Source of the DNA: SIG653 sp964509125
Lineage (GTDB): Bacteria; Bacillota; Clostridia; Oscillospirales; CAG-382
Assembly (NCBI GenBank): GCA_964509125.1
Contig: CAZDVZ010000001.1
Location: 1-64,000 of the forward strand
Direction of reading: 5' to 3'
Length of the DNA: 64,000 nucleotides
Below the pieces are notes generated by a model, which worked only from the letters and a program-made list of their open reading frames with translations, had not been told where the DNA came from and did no database searches. Positions 8,303 through 16,695 of the stretch are shown in pieces; the stretch's first letter is position 1, and each line of letters opens with the position of its first letter. The position numbers and the translations under genes were made by a program.

Positions 8303-9226
8303 TTAATTCGCGCTTTTGTTTTTGCCTTTACCCAATAAAACTACAACCACAATTACCACTACAACAACGGCAACCACGATACCTACAACGAGGGCGCCGC
8401 TTCCGGAACTTTCGTCCTCGGAAGAATCATCGGCGGAAGAATTAACGCTTTGCGATGCATTGGAAGACTCTTCCACTTCAGAAGTTACTGCAGAAGACTC
8501 TTTAGATACTTCAGTCGAATTTGTACTTTCGGAGGATTCTTCCGATGGTTCTTCCTCCGAAGGATCTTCAGGTATTTCCACATCGGGAATGGAGTTTCCA
8601 TATCCCCAAATCTGAACTTCGCTGAGAGACAAACAATAGCCCGTGCTGATAAGAGTCATTCTAAGGACTTTTGCAGTTGCGGGAGTATCAAATTGGAATC
8701 TAAAATCATAAAATCCGTTTTCGGAACCATCTTCCGTATGGTTTTCCTTAACAATTTCGTAATCCTTTACTCTTGTGAAATTTATGCCATCTAAAGAAAG
8801 CTCTATCATAGCAACTTCAGGAGCGAAGCCTCTGTTTCCCTTTCCATCAACGCCGTCGGCATAGCCGAATGTAACGGAATCCCATACGTTGCCAAAAGTG
8901 ATCTCATAAATATCATCATATGTTGCGCCCAAGTCAAACAATATTGTGTGACCTGCACCTGTCCCTGTGAGAACAACGCCAAGTCCGGGTTTCTCAACGG
9001 AATAATAAGGATTTACGCCATCATTAAGAATGGTATAATCATCATCGCCGTAATACAACGTACTGTCCGATTCGGATCTCAAAAACGAAGGAGAGCCGCC
9101 CGAAGTTGATATGGCATACATCCCGTTTTCAGCGTAGTTTACAGGCTCGCCCTCTGCCGACACGCTAAAGGTAAAAGCAGAGATAAGTAATAATACTGTC
9201 ATAAAAATTGAAGAGATTTTTTTCAT
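8303..9226 (-). CDS. Cell-surface protein with one discoidin-like domain and C-terminal membrane anchor
   Basis: The 307-residue product has a signal peptide (MKKISSIFMTVLLLISAFTF) and one F5/8-type-C-like beta-sandwich domain (about residues 27-210) with 'TILFDLGATYDDIYEITFG', 'MIELSLDGINFTRV' and 'YCLSLSEVQIWGYG'. A Ser/Glu-rich spacer follows, then a C-terminal hydrophobic segment of Val/Ile and a GKGKNKSAN tail. Such domains usually bind glycans. The same domain occurs twice in the product of 17477-18850, which also begins VNYA. The ATG at 9226 is chosen because it starts the signal peptide and has GGAGG nine bases upstream; longer in-frame starts lack this. No sortase motif is clear. Confidence 0.8.
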   Translation of the reverse strand: MKKISSIFMTVLLLISAFTFSVSAEGEPVNYAENGMYAISTSGGSPSFLRSESDSTLYYGDDDYTILNDGVNPYYSVEKPGLGVVLTGTGAGHTILFDLGATYDDIYEITFGNVWDSVTFGYADGVDGKGNRGFAPEVAMIELSLDGINFTRVKDYEIVKENHTEDGSENGFYDFRFQFDTPATAKVLRMTLISTGYCLSLSEVQIWGYGNSIPDVEIPEDPSEEEPSEESSESTNSTEVSKESSAVTSEVEESSNASQSVNSSADDSSEDESSGSGALVVGIVVAVVVVVIVVVVLLGKGKNKSAN

Positions 9227-9299
9227 GGTTTTTTCCTCCATAAATTTTATATTAACGCAAAAAGTGACTTTTTTCCCATCAATTGCGCTACAAAACATT

Positions 9300-9932
9300 T
9301 CAAAGTTTACTCATATAAGGGTTGAACTGTCTTTCATAAGACAATTGTGTAAAACTTCCATGGCCGGGATACACTTTGTATTCTCCGGGATAACGCTTGA
9401 GTTTTTTGAGAGAACGTATCATATCCGCAGAGTTCCCCCCGTAAAAATCCGTTCTTCCAATCGCACCTCTGAAAAGAGTGTCCCCTGTAAAAATATTATC
9501 TCCAAATATATAGCAAACAGAGCCTTCCGTATGTCCCGGAGTGTGAAGGACGGTGAAATCGAAACCTTTAATTTCATATCGCCCTTCTTTTTCAAACAAA
9601 AAATCGGCAGGTGCAAAAGGCCTGGGGTCGTAGGGCAATATGGAAGTGAAAGAGTCCTGTTCCGTCAAAGAATGCGCATCCAGCTTATGAATGGCAACTG
9701 TAGTTCGCACCGTCCGCAAATCACCGACGGCAAGGATGTGGTCAAAATGGCCGTGAGTAAGAAGCACCAAAGCGGGATATGCATTCATTTCAAACAATAC
9801 GCTCTTAACGACATTCAAATCGTCGCCGGGATCAATAACAACAGCGGGGCCACGTTCCGCCCCCTGCTTTCTAAAAATATAGCAGTTAGTTTCAAATCCT
9901 ACTACAATATGTTTGAAAATATATCCCTTCAT
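9300..9932 (-). CDS. Metallo-beta-lactamase-fold hydrolase, glyoxalase II-like (GloB family)
   Basis: A 210-residue cytoplasmic hydrolase with the binuclear-metal signature LTHGHFDHI (HxHxDH), then LHTPGHTEGSVCYIFGDNIFTGDTLF and a C-terminal VYPGHG, all the metal ligands of the glyoxalase II-like branch. It lacks the C-terminal glutathione-binding domain of true GloB, as usual in Firmicutes, so the physiological thioester or other substrate is unknown. The ATG at 9932 is used. GTG codons at 9938 and 9947 are alternatives: a GAGGTG sits at 9950-9945, and the GTG at 9938 is six bases from it. It is 73 bp upstream of the discoidin-like gene on the same strand. Confidence 0.85.
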   Translation of the reverse strand: MKGYIFKHIVVGFETNCYIFRKQGAERGPAVVIDPGDDLNVVKSVLFEMNAYPALVLLTHGHFDHILAVGDLRTVRTTVAIHKLDAHSLTEQDSFTSILPYDPRPFAPADFLFEKEGRYEIKGFDFTVLHTPGHTEGSVCYIFGDNIFTGDTLFRGAIGRTDFYGGNSADMIRSLKKLKRYPGEYKVYPGHGSFTQLSYERQFNPYMSKL

Positions 9933-10037
9933 AAACACGACAAACACCTCAACAAAAAATAAATTCCCACGCTCTCTGAATATTTTACACTTTTTGGGGA
10001 CAAAATACTACTGAAACTGAAAGAGAGGTGTATACAA

Positions 10038-10211
10038 ATGAGTCCAAAAGAATTACAATACGTTGATGACGCACTTTCCCACGAACAATTTTTGAAATGT
10101 CAGTGTGAAAACACAGCACAAAGATTAAACGATCCCGACCTTAAAAATTTCGTTACCCTCATGGCTTCCGAACATCAAGAAATCTTCGGAAAACTTTTCT
10201 CCACCCTTTAA
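10038..10211 (+). CDS. Small (57-residue) protein, likely partner of the adjacent coat protein
   Basis: A short gene with ATG at 10038, a GAGAGGTG ribosome site upstream and TAA at 10209-10211. The product reads MSPKELQYVDDALSHEQFLK then an amphipathic helical segment ending EHQEIFGKLFSTL. The 'LSHEQ...' and 'ASEHQEIF' phrases resemble short helical proteins found beside CotF-family coat genes in Clostridia and Bacilli; this is from memory of the family and not proven. It ends 12 bp before the CotF-type gene, whose ribosome site AAGGAGG follows the stop codon at once, so the two are almost certainly cotranscribed. Confidence 0.7.
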   Translation: MSPKELQYVDDALSHEQFLKCQCENTAQRLNDPDLKNFVTLMASEHQEIFGKLFSTL

Positions 10212-10223
10212 GGAGGTAATATC

Positions 10224-10466
10224 ATGGACGATAAAACTTTAATGGAAAACCTGCTTCTCACAACAAAAGGCGCTTGCGATCTTTACCTTCACGGATGCAT
10301 AGAATCGTCTAACGAACCCGTTCACGGTGCATTTTCCGTTGCACTTGACAAAACGCTTAGAATGCAAAAAGACATTTATGCAAAAATGGAAGCTAACGGA
10401 TGGTATCCAAAAGAAACCGCTGAAAAACAGCAGATCGACAAAACCTTACAAAAATTTCAAGGCTAA
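10224..10466 (+). CDS. CotF-family spore coat protein
   Basis: The 80-residue product carries the CotF core: an N-terminal helix MENLLLTTKGACDLYLHGCI, then ESSNEPVHGAFSVALDKTLRMQ, and the ending DIYAKMEANGWYP. The motif DLYLHG..ES followed by a four-helix ferritin-like pattern and the terminal GWYP is typical of Coat F proteins deposited on the spore. Length fits the single-domain clostridial form. A strong AAGGAGG site lies seven bases before the ATG. It supports a sporulating host, together with spoIIR at 33.4 kb. Confidence 0.85.
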   Translation: MDDKTLMENLLLTTKGACDLYLHGCIESSNEPVHGAFSVALDKTLRMQKDIYAKMEANGWYPKETAEKQQIDKTLQKFQG

Positions 10467-10501
10467 AAATTTCCCGCCGCAGCTTTGCGGCATTACATAC
10501 A

Positions 10502-10852
10502 TTATTTTCTGTAATACTTATAATATGCAAGAACTGTTCTAACGGTGTTTTTGTCAAGATCAAAGCCCGTTATTGTCGCACCTTCAAGGCTCATAAACTC
10601 CCACGCCTCCATCTCTATGACAATGGTACGAAAAACAACTTGACCTCCGCAAATTATAGCAAGCTCGTCGCCTGAAACGTGGATAAAACCTTCTCTGGCA
10701 ATTATCTTTTCTTCGCCCTTCGAATCTCTCTCTATAAGATAACGAATATGCATTTCGTGCAACCTGTTTGCCATCCATCGCTTGAATTGCGGACTTTTCG
10801 TGTCCTTGGGCGGCTTATCCTTGCGAAACCCCAATTTATCTAAAAAAGACAT
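10502..10852 (-). CDS. Conserved-looking hypothetical protein, all-beta core
   Basis: Not recognised with confidence. The 116-residue product has a basic N-terminal stretch (GFRKDKPPKDTKSPQFKRW), a helix (MANRLHEMHIRYLIERD), then a run of beta-strand-like segments (IIAREGFIHVSGDELAIICG, VVFRTIVIEMEAWEFMSLEG, ATITGFD) and a C-terminal Tyr/Lys-rich end. The strand pattern is faintly like the YabP/YqfC sporulation family, but the match is too weak to name it. No signal peptide or membrane helix. The ATG at 10852 is preferred to a TTG nine bases upstream. It is convergent with the coat genes, 35 bp apart, and lies before the ABC gene on the minus strand. Confidence 0.6.
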   Translation of the reverse strand: MSFLDKLGFRKDKPPKDTKSPQFKRWMANRLHEMHIRYLIERDSKGEEKIIAREGFIHVSGDELAIICGGQVVFRTIVIEMEAWEFMSLEGATITGFDLDKNTVRTVLAYYKYYRK

Positions 10853-10994
10853 ACAAACCAACCATTTTCAATTAATATTTTCCATCCATAATTTACTTTT
10901 CATTAGAATTGTATCACAAAAAAACTTCCATGTCAACACCCTTTTTTGTTCAAAAGCACAAATATGTGCAAGTGCAAAAAGAGTTTTTTCATGT

Positions 10995-12359
10995 TTAATT
11001 TTCCACAAGGCGAATAACTTTTTCCGCGCCCAGAAGGACAGCTTCTTCTTCGTCATGAGTAACAAATACAACCGTTTTATCGCAAATGTATTTTTTCACA
11101 GTCTTTATTACCGAAATCTTTGTTTCATCGTCAAGGCCTTTAAACGGTTCATCCATCACAAGAAGCTCACTGTCCGAACACAACGCACGGCAGATCGCCA
11201 CACGTCGCTTCATACCGCCCGAAAGCTGTGAAACCTTCTTGTGCAAACTGTCATTCAACCCCATTTCACAAAGCATTCCCTCTATTTCCTCTCGGCCGAC
11301 TTCGCTTCCCGTTACGGCAAAGATATTAGCGGCAGGAGTAAATCCTTCGCAAAGTCTATCCTCTTGAAACACGGCGGAAAGCTTTTGATCGCCCCCGGAA
11401 ATTTCCCCAAAGTCTTGTTTTTCCAATTTTAATAGCATATTCAAAAGAGTGGTTTTTCCACTTCCCGAACGCCCCACGAGAGCAGTGACGCCCACATCAA
11501 ATTTCCCCGAAAAGCCGTCAAGCACCGTTTGATCGCCATAACTTTTTTTAACGTCTGTCATCTCCACCGCCAATGGAGAGATTTTTTCTTTTTTTGCGCT
11601 TTTTTCAGGCAAAACAGTAATTTCAAAAAGGCGGAAAATTCCCTTTATGGCAAGCGAAAACAGTTTTTCCGTACCGATGCTTAAAAAGACTATCATTACG
11701 GTCCACGCCAAAAGAGTCTCTGTATCCAGATAAATTTTTGATTCATAAAGCGCCTCGCCTATGGAGCCGGTGGGAACGCCTATTATCTCTGCCGCAATAC
11801 CCGATTTCCACGCAAGTCCCGATGCCACGGTACTTCCGGAAATAAGAAATGGTTTTACAGACGGAAGCCACAAAAACTTAACGCGTCTGAAAAAAGGCAT
11901 TTTAAACACTTTTGCCATTTGCGTCATTTTTTCGTCAATGCTCTTTATACCTTGCAAAACATTTGTGTAGATAATTGGCAGAACCATCAAAAACGAAATG
12001 AAAACAGAAAGCTTTTCAGTGCCAAACCAAAACAAACTCAAAACCACAAATGAAGCCACAGGAACCGAGCGTATGGCAGACATAAACGGCTTAAATAAAA
12101 TTTCTGCGTTTTCCCACTTACCACCAATTACGGCAAGAAAAACCCCAAGGAAAAATCCGATCAGAAAACCTTTTATTATCCGTCCAAAGCTAAAAAAAGT
12201 AACCGAAAGAAACCCTTTTTCCTTTACAAGAGATAAAAGACGTTTGCAAACATCTATGGGCGAGGCGATAATTATAGTTTCGTTGATCTTCATTGCAACC
12301 GCCTGCCAAACGCCAAGTGCTATTACAATTGCAATAAAAAGCTTTATTTTCCTTTTCAT
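10995..12359 (-). CDS. Single-chain ABC importer: permease fused to ATPase (SsuC-SsuB/TauC-TauB type)
   Basis: One 454-residue reading frame joins two usually separate subunits. Residues about 1-250 are a six-helix BPD-type permease of the nitrate/sulfonate/taurine/thiamine-precursor class, with the coupling loop around SGSTVASGLAWKSGIAAEII. Residues about 265-454 are an ATPase with Walker A GRSGSGKTT, Q-loop VFQEDRL, signature LSGGMKRRVAICRAL, Walker B LLVMDEP and the switch His in VFVTHDEEEA. The ATPase half is short (about 190 residues) and stops soon after the H-loop. No substrate-binding protein is nearby. It begins 33 bp after a cysteine desulfurase gene, suggesting but not proving a sulfur-containing substrate. 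Fusion is seen directly; substrate is unknown. Confidence 0.85.
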   Translation of the reverse strand: MKRKIKLFIAIVIALGVWQAVAMKINETIIIASPIDVCKRLLSLVKEKGFLSVTFFSFGRIIKGFLIGFFLGVFLAVIGGKWENAEILFKPFMSAIRSVPVASFVVLSLFWFGTEKLSVFISFLMVLPIIYTNVLQGIKSIDEKMTQMAKVFKMPFFRRVKFLWLPSVKPFLISGSTVASGLAWKSGIAAEIIGVPTGSIGEALYESKIYLDTETLLAWTVMIVFLSIGTEKLFSLAIKGIFRLFEITVLPEKSAKKEKISPLAVEMTDVKKSYGDQTVLDGFSGKFDVGVTALVGRSGSGKTTLLNMLLKLEKQDFGEISGGDQKLSAVFQEDRLCEGFTPAANIFAVTGSEVGREEIEGMLCEMGLNDSLHKKVSQLSGGMKRRVAICRALCSDSELLVMDEPFKGLDDETKISVIKTVKKYICDKTVVFVTHDEEEAVLLGAEKVIRLVEN

Positions 12360-12392
12360 TATCTAAACCCTACCTGTCTTTTTTTTAGCTTG

Positions 12393-13523
12393 CTATATTT
12401 TCTGAAGTTTGGGATAAAATTCTTTTATTTTTTCGCAAAGAGTAAAAATCTCATCTTTGGTGTTGAAATAAGAAAGCCCCACACGAATCGCAGATTCAGC
12501 GAGAGAATGAGTCAAGCCAAAAGAAGCGAGTACGGAATTTTCTTTAGCGTGAGTAGAACAAGCGGAAGAAGCCGAAACGCAAATCCCATCAGCGGAAAGA
12601 GCGTTGATAAAAGTTTCGCTTTTGATTCCGGGTATTGAAAAATTAAGAATGGAGCAAACGGAATTTTCGGGCGTATTTATAACAACTTTGTCTCCCATGG
12701 ATTCTTTCAGTTTTTCCGCGAGAGATTGTTTTAAAGACGAAATGTAAGCGTTTCTCTCTTTTTTTTCGCCGTTCCAAAGCTTTGCAGCAGTGGCAAAAGC
12801 TAAAATTCCGGGTATGTTTTCCGTTCCCGAACGAAGTCCTTTTTCTTGTCCACCGCCATAAATAAAGGGACTTATATGAACACCCTTTTTTAAGTACAAG
12901 GCGCCCACGCCCTTTATTCCGCCAATCTTATGAGCGGAAACAGAAGCGGCGTCGCAATATTTTGAAAACAACGCGGGAACTTTCATAAAACTTTGTACGC
13001 AATCGGAATGAAAATACGCTCCACATCCACTTATATCAATCTCTTCTCTGATTTTTTTTATGTCATACATTGCTCCTGTTTCATTGTTGACCTGCATTAT
13101 GGAAACGAGTCCCGCTTTTTGAGAAAGCGCATCACGAAGCTGTGACATATCAATATTTCCGCCTTTTGTAGATAGACGAATAACCTCATATCCCATTTTC
13201 TCAAGCACAGAAACAGGCTGAGACACCGAAGGATGTTCGGAATCGGTAGTTATAACTCGCCTCGAATGCTTGGCGTTTTTAGCAGCAAGTCCAAAAATTG
13301 CGGTGTTATTGCTTTCGCTTCCGCCCGATGTGAAGTACACCTCTTGCACGTCGCACTTCATGGCGGAGGCAACATCCGCTCTCGCTCCTTTCAGTGCCAA
13401 AGAAGCCGACACGCCCGCAGCATGGGGAGATGATGGATTACCAAAATTTCTCATACCCAAAATCGCACATTCAACCGCCTTTTCGTCGGGAATCATTGTA
13501 GATGAATTGTCCAAATATATCAT
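12393..13523 (-). CDS. Cysteine desulfurase (NifS/IscS family)
   Basis: A PLP enzyme that takes sulfur from cysteine as a protein persulfide for Fe-S clusters, thiamine or tRNA thiolation. The 376-residue product starts MIYLDNSSTM and shows TSGGSESNNTAIFG, the PLP-stacking region TDSEHPSV, the Schiff-base Lys in VSAHKIGGIKGVGALY, and the catalytic Cys in SASSACSTHAKENS. No IscU or transcription factor gene is adjacent; instead the fused ABC importer follows by 33 bp. Whether it serves Fe-S assembly or a dedicated acceptor cannot be told from sequence. A consensus promoter precedes it at 13554-13582. Confidence 0.93.
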   Translation of the reverse strand: MIYLDNSSTMIPDEKAVECAILGMRNFGNPSSPHAAGVSASLALKGARADVASAMKCDVQEVYFTSGGSESNNTAIFGLAAKNAKHSRRVITTDSEHPSVSQPVSVLEKMGYEVIRLSTKGGNIDMSQLRDALSQKAGLVSIMQVNNETGAMYDIKKIREEIDISGCGAYFHSDCVQSFMKVPALFSKYCDAASVSAHKIGGIKGVGALYLKKGVHISPFIYGGGQEKGLRSGTENIPGILAFATAAKLWNGEKKERNAYISSLKQSLAEKLKESMGDKVVINTPENSVCSILNFSIPGIKSETFINALSADGICVSASSACSTHAKENSVLASFGLTHSLAESAIRVGLSYFNTKDEIFTLCEKIKEFYPKLQKI

Positions 13524-13553
13524 ATATTTTCTCTCTCCCTTTTTGTAACAACA

Positions 13554-13582
13554 ATTATACTACAAAAATCAAAAAAAGTCAA
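13554..13582 (-). promoter_or_regulatory. Consensus promoter for the cysteine desulfurase/ABC operon
   Basis: Minus strand TTGACT (13582-13577), 17 bases, TATAAT (13559-13554), about 30 bp before the ATG. Confidence 0.75.
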
Positions 13583-13636
13583 TTTTCACGCTACATTTTT
13601 ATGTAAAATTCCAATAAGATTTTTTTAATTTTTCTA

Positions 13637-13665
13637 TTTACTTTTCCTCTAAAATGGTGTATAAT
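13637..13665 (+). promoter_or_regulatory. Probable promoter for rny-ymdB-yajC
   Basis: TTTACT (13637-13642), 17 bases, TATAAT (13660-13665). The leader to the rny start is about 100 bases. Confidence 0.55.
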
Positions 13666-13771
13666 GAATTAGTTTGAAAAATTGGGCAAATATGTTTTCA
13701 TTATTACACGTTTTCGGAAACGAAAATTCTTGTTCAAAAAATTCAGACAATTACATATATAGGAGGTACAA

Positions 13772-15304
13772 ATGAGTATTGCCATTGGTGCAGTAGCTGG
13801 CTTAGTTTTAGGCTTTCTTGCCGGTTTTATATATCGCAAATCCATAGCCGAAAAAGCTATTGGAACAGCGGAAAAAGAAGCAGTCAGAATAGTTGAACAA
13901 GCCAAAAAAGACGGCGAATCTAAGAAAAAAGAATTGTTGATTGAAGCGAAAGAAGAGGCTTTAAAGATCAAAAACGAACACGAGCGTGAAAACAGAGAAG
14001 CGAGAGCCGAAATCAATAAATTGGAAAAAAGGGCAATTCAAAAAGAAGAATCTTTGGACAAAAAGCTTGACGCTCTCCAGAAAAAAGAGGAGATCCTTTC
14101 AGAAAAGCTGAAAGCGAACGAGGCGGAAATCGAAAGGATAAACGAACTTAAAGAAAGACAGCTTGAGGAACTTCAAAGAATTTCAGGCATGACAACAGAA
14201 GAAGCAAAAGAGCTTATTGTTTCCAAAGTTGAAGAAGAAGCAAAGATCTCTGCGGCAAAACGCCTGGTTGCCATTGAAGCGGATCTTAAAGAAACCGCAG
14301 ATGAGCGCGCTCAAGAAATTATCGTTACAGCGATGCAGAGAATTGCTTCTGACAGCGTTGCCGAAAGAACTGTTTCTGTTGTTGACCTTCCCAACGACGA
14401 AATGAAGGGCAGAATCATTGGCAGAGAAGGAAGAAACATCAGAACCATTGAAACGCTCGCAGGCGTTGACCTAATTATCGATGACACATCCGACGCTATT
14501 ACAATTTCCACGTTTGATCCAACCAGACGTGAAATTGCAAGAATTGCTCTGGAAAATCTCGTTGCAGACGGAAGAATACACCCTTCCCGCATTGAAGAAA
14601 TGATTGAAAAGAGCCGCAAAGAAGTTGAGAGCACCATTAAGAAGGAAGGCGAGCAAGCCACGTTTGAGACAGGAGTTCACGGGGTTAATGCAGAGCTTAT
14701 CAAGACTTTGGGTAAACTTAAATTCCGCACGAGCTATGGCCAAAACGTGCTTCGCCACTCTATAGAAGTAGCTCACCTTTCGGGAATGATCGCCAAAGAG
14801 CTTGGCGTGGATGCATACATTGCCAAACGTGCGGGGCTTCTCCACGATATCGGCAAGGCAACAAGCCAAGAAGCCGGTGGTTCTCACGTTCAAATTGGTG
14901 TTGAACTTGCCAAAAAATACAAGGAAAGTAAAGAAGTTGTACACGCAATTGAGGCACACCACGGAGATGTGGAAGCTAAAAGTGTTTACGCCATTATAGT
15001 CCAAGTTGCAGATGCCATTTCTGCCGCGAGACCCGGTGCGAGACGTGACAACTTGGAGAACTATATTCGCAGATTACAAAGACTTGAAGAAATCGCAACA
15101 GGCTTTGACGGAATTGAAAAAGCATTTGCAATCCAGGCGGGCAGAGAGATACGCGTTCTCGTAAACCCCGAAATGATCAGCGATGCAGATATGGTGCTTA
15201 AAGCGAGAGACATTGCATCAAAAATAGAAGAAGAGCTTGAATATCCCGGACAAGTTAAGATCAATATGATAAGAGAAACGAGAGTTTTTGACTATGCCAA
15301 ATAA
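13772..15304 (+). CDS. rny: Ribonuclease Y
   Basis: Membrane-anchored endoribonuclease that starts mRNA decay in Firmicutes. The 510-residue product has an N-terminal membrane helix (AIGAVAGLVLGFLAGFIY), a long charged coiled coil (about 25-200), and a KH RNA-binding domain with KGRIIGREGRNIRTIE. The HD domain has HSIEVAHL, GLLHDIGKA and EAHHGD, which carry its metal-binding His/Asp residues. Length matches the family. The ATG follows TAGGAGGT at optimal spacing. The last 11 bases overlap ymdB, the same rny-ymdB pairing as in Bacillus. Confidence 0.98.
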   Translation: MSIAIGAVAGLVLGFLAGFIYRKSIAEKAIGTAEKEAVRIVEQAKKDGESKKKELLIEAKEEALKIKNEHERENREARAEINKLEKRAIQKEESLDKKLDALQKKEEILSEKLKANEAEIERINELKERQLEELQRISGMTTEEAKELIVSKVEEEAKISAAKRLVAIEADLKETADERAQEIIVTAMQRIASDSVAERTVSVVDLPNDEMKGRIIGREGRNIRTIETLAGVDLIIDDTSDAITISTFDPTRREIARIALENLVADGRIHPSRIEEMIEKSRKEVESTIKKEGEQATFETGVHGVNAELIKTLGKLKFRTSYGQNVLRHSIEVAHLSGMIAKELGVDAYIAKRAGLLHDIGKATSQEAGGSHVQIGVELAKKYKESKEVVHAIEAHHGDVEAKSVYAIIVQVADAISAARPGARRDNLENYIRRLQRLEEIATGFDGIEKAFAIQAGREIRVLVNPEMISDADMVLKARDIASKIEEELEYPGQVKINMIRETRVFDYAK

Positions 15305-16082
15305 TTCTTTGGTCGTTATGGCTTTGGGAGATGTCGCAGGGCAAAGTGCTTTAGATTATGTTTGTTCAAAGCTTAGAAAGTTAAAGCTTTTATATGGTGC
15401 AGACGTTGTAATTGTCAACGGCGAGAACGCCTCAAAAAGCGGAGGACTTGACGGCGAAGATGCAAAACGTCTTTTGTCCGCAGGTGCGGACGTTATCACA
15501 GGCGGGAATCATACTTTAAGGGGCAGGCGAATTGCCGATGCCATGGAAGAACATCCTGAAATATTACGCCCCTTGAACTTTCAAGACGCTTGTCCCGGAA
15601 AAGGGCACACTGTCATTGACGTTAAAAACGGCATAAAACTCCTTGTTTTGAATGTTGCCGGACAAATATATATGGACCCCGCAGATTCACCATTCACCTG
15701 CACAGACAGGATTTTGAACAACACAGATTACCATGTATGCATTGCCGACTTTCACGGCGAGGCAACAAGCGAAAAAGCCGCTTTTGCAAGATATTTTGAC
15801 GGAAAGATCAATTTCATCTTTGGAACTCACACCCATGTTCAAACGGCGGACGAGACTTACCTTCCGTGCGGAAGTGGATTTATAACCGACATAGGAATGT
15901 GCGGGCCTGTTAATTCAATCTTGGGAACAGAGCCGCAGGTAGTGATAGATCGTATGGTGAAAAGAACCTTTTTGCCTTTTACCAAAGCAGATGGACCTAT
16001 AAAGATATGTGGTGCATCAGTCACCATTAATTTAAACACAGGATATGTAACCGACATAAAACGGATTCAATTCCAAGAATGA
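15294..16082 (+). CDS. ymdB: YmdB-family metallophosphoesterase (2',3'-cyclic nucleotide phosphodiesterase)
   Basis: A cytoplasmic calcineurin-like phosphoesterase of the TIGR00282 family. In Bacillus YmdB hydrolyses 2',3'-cAMP and cAMP and influences biofilm and motility decisions. The 262-residue product has the metal motifs ALGDVAG, IVNGENAS, TGGNHTL, ADFHGEATSEK and the distal FGTHTHVQTADE, all intact. The start at the ATG 15294, inside the end of rny, is favoured over a TTG six bases earlier because the family begins just before the first strand (NNSLVVMALGDV). Translationally coupled to rny; yajC follows by 22 bp. Confidence 0.93.
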   Translation: MPNNSLVVMALGDVAGQSALDYVCSKLRKLKLLYGADVVIVNGENASKSGGLDGEDAKRLLSAGADVITGGNHTLRGRRIADAMEEHPEILRPLNFQDACPGKGHTVIDVKNGIKLLVLNVAGQIYMDPADSPFTCTDRILNNTDYHVCIADFHGEATSEKAAFARYFDGKINFIFGTHTHVQTADETYLPCGSGFITDIGMCGPVNSILGTEPQVVIDRMVKRTFLPFTKADGPIKICGASVTINLNTGYVTDIKRIQFQE

Positions 16083-16104
16083 TTTTCAACAGAGGTACTA
16101 CAAC

Positions 16105-16566
16105 ATGAACAAAAAAATTAAAAGATGGCTTATCACCATAAGCTCTATAGTCGCACTTTCCGCAAGCGCAGTCACCGCCTTCGCCGAAGATGCCGCAACA
16201 GAAACAAGCAGCGGAACCGATTCCGGCGGCCAACTTGTCAGCATGCTTATCATGATTGCAGCATTTTTCGTTATGGGCTATTTCTTTATCATTCGTCCCG
16301 AAAAGAAACGAAAAAAAGAAGCCGATGTGTTAAGAGACAGCCTTAGACCCGGCAACAGGATCACAACTATAGGCGGTATCGTAGGAACAGTTGAAAAGGT
16401 TACAGAAGAAGAAATTTTCCTTACTAACGGCCTTGTTCTTAAAAGGTGGGCACTACGCTCCATTGACGAAACCGCAGAAGATGGAAAATCCTCCGCTGTG
16501 ATGTATTATGAAGAAGACGAAAACGCAGAAAAAGAAACCAATGGCGAAGAAGGCGAAAACAAATAG
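16105..16566 (+). CDS. yajC: YajC, Sec translocon accessory subunit, with signal-peptide-like N-terminus and acidic tail
   Basis: YajC associates with SecDF-YidC in the membrane. The core (about residues 48-120) is typical: one helix MLIMIAAFFVMGYFFIIRP, a basic turn KKRKKEA, then the soluble RPGNRITTIGGIVGTVEKV. At 153 residues it is longer than the usual 85-115. The N-terminus looks like a signal peptide (KRWLITISSIVALSASAVTAFAED) followed by a Thr/Ser-rich stretch, and the C-terminus adds an acidic tail (EEDENAEKETNGEEGENK). It is last in the rny operon, 22 bp after ymdB, and followed by a canonical terminator at 16661. SecG in this window has a similar acidic extension. Confidence 0.93.
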   Translation: MNKKIKRWLITISSIVALSASAVTAFAEDAATETSSGTDSGGQLVSMLIMIAAFFVMGYFFIIRPEKKRKKEADVLRDSLRPGNRITTIGGIVGTVEKVTEEEIFLTNGLVLKRWALRSIDETAEDGKSSAVMYYEEDENAEKETNGEEGENK

Positions 16567-16660
16567 ATTTTAACCCCTTTAACTTTTGCAACAATATGCA
16601 ATTCAGGTGATGTGCGACACTCCCTGATATAAAAACAGGGACACAACAAAATATAAAATT

Positions 16661-16695
16661 GACCTTGCAAAAGCAATTTTGCAGGGTCTTTTTTT
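16661..16695 (+). terminator. Canonical rho-independent terminator of the rny-ymdB-yajC operon
   Basis: GACCTTGCAAAA (16661-16672), loop GCAA, TTTTGCAGGGTC (16677-16688), then seven T. A smaller 6-bp hairpin (TCCCTG/CAGGGA) precedes it at 16621-16641. Confidence 0.9.

Noticed and set aside
9225..9962. Plus-strand open frame of 245 codons
   Set aside because: It lies antisense to the metallo-hydrolase gene, has no ribosome site or recognisable motif, and the minus-strand gene has a full set of metal-binding motifs.
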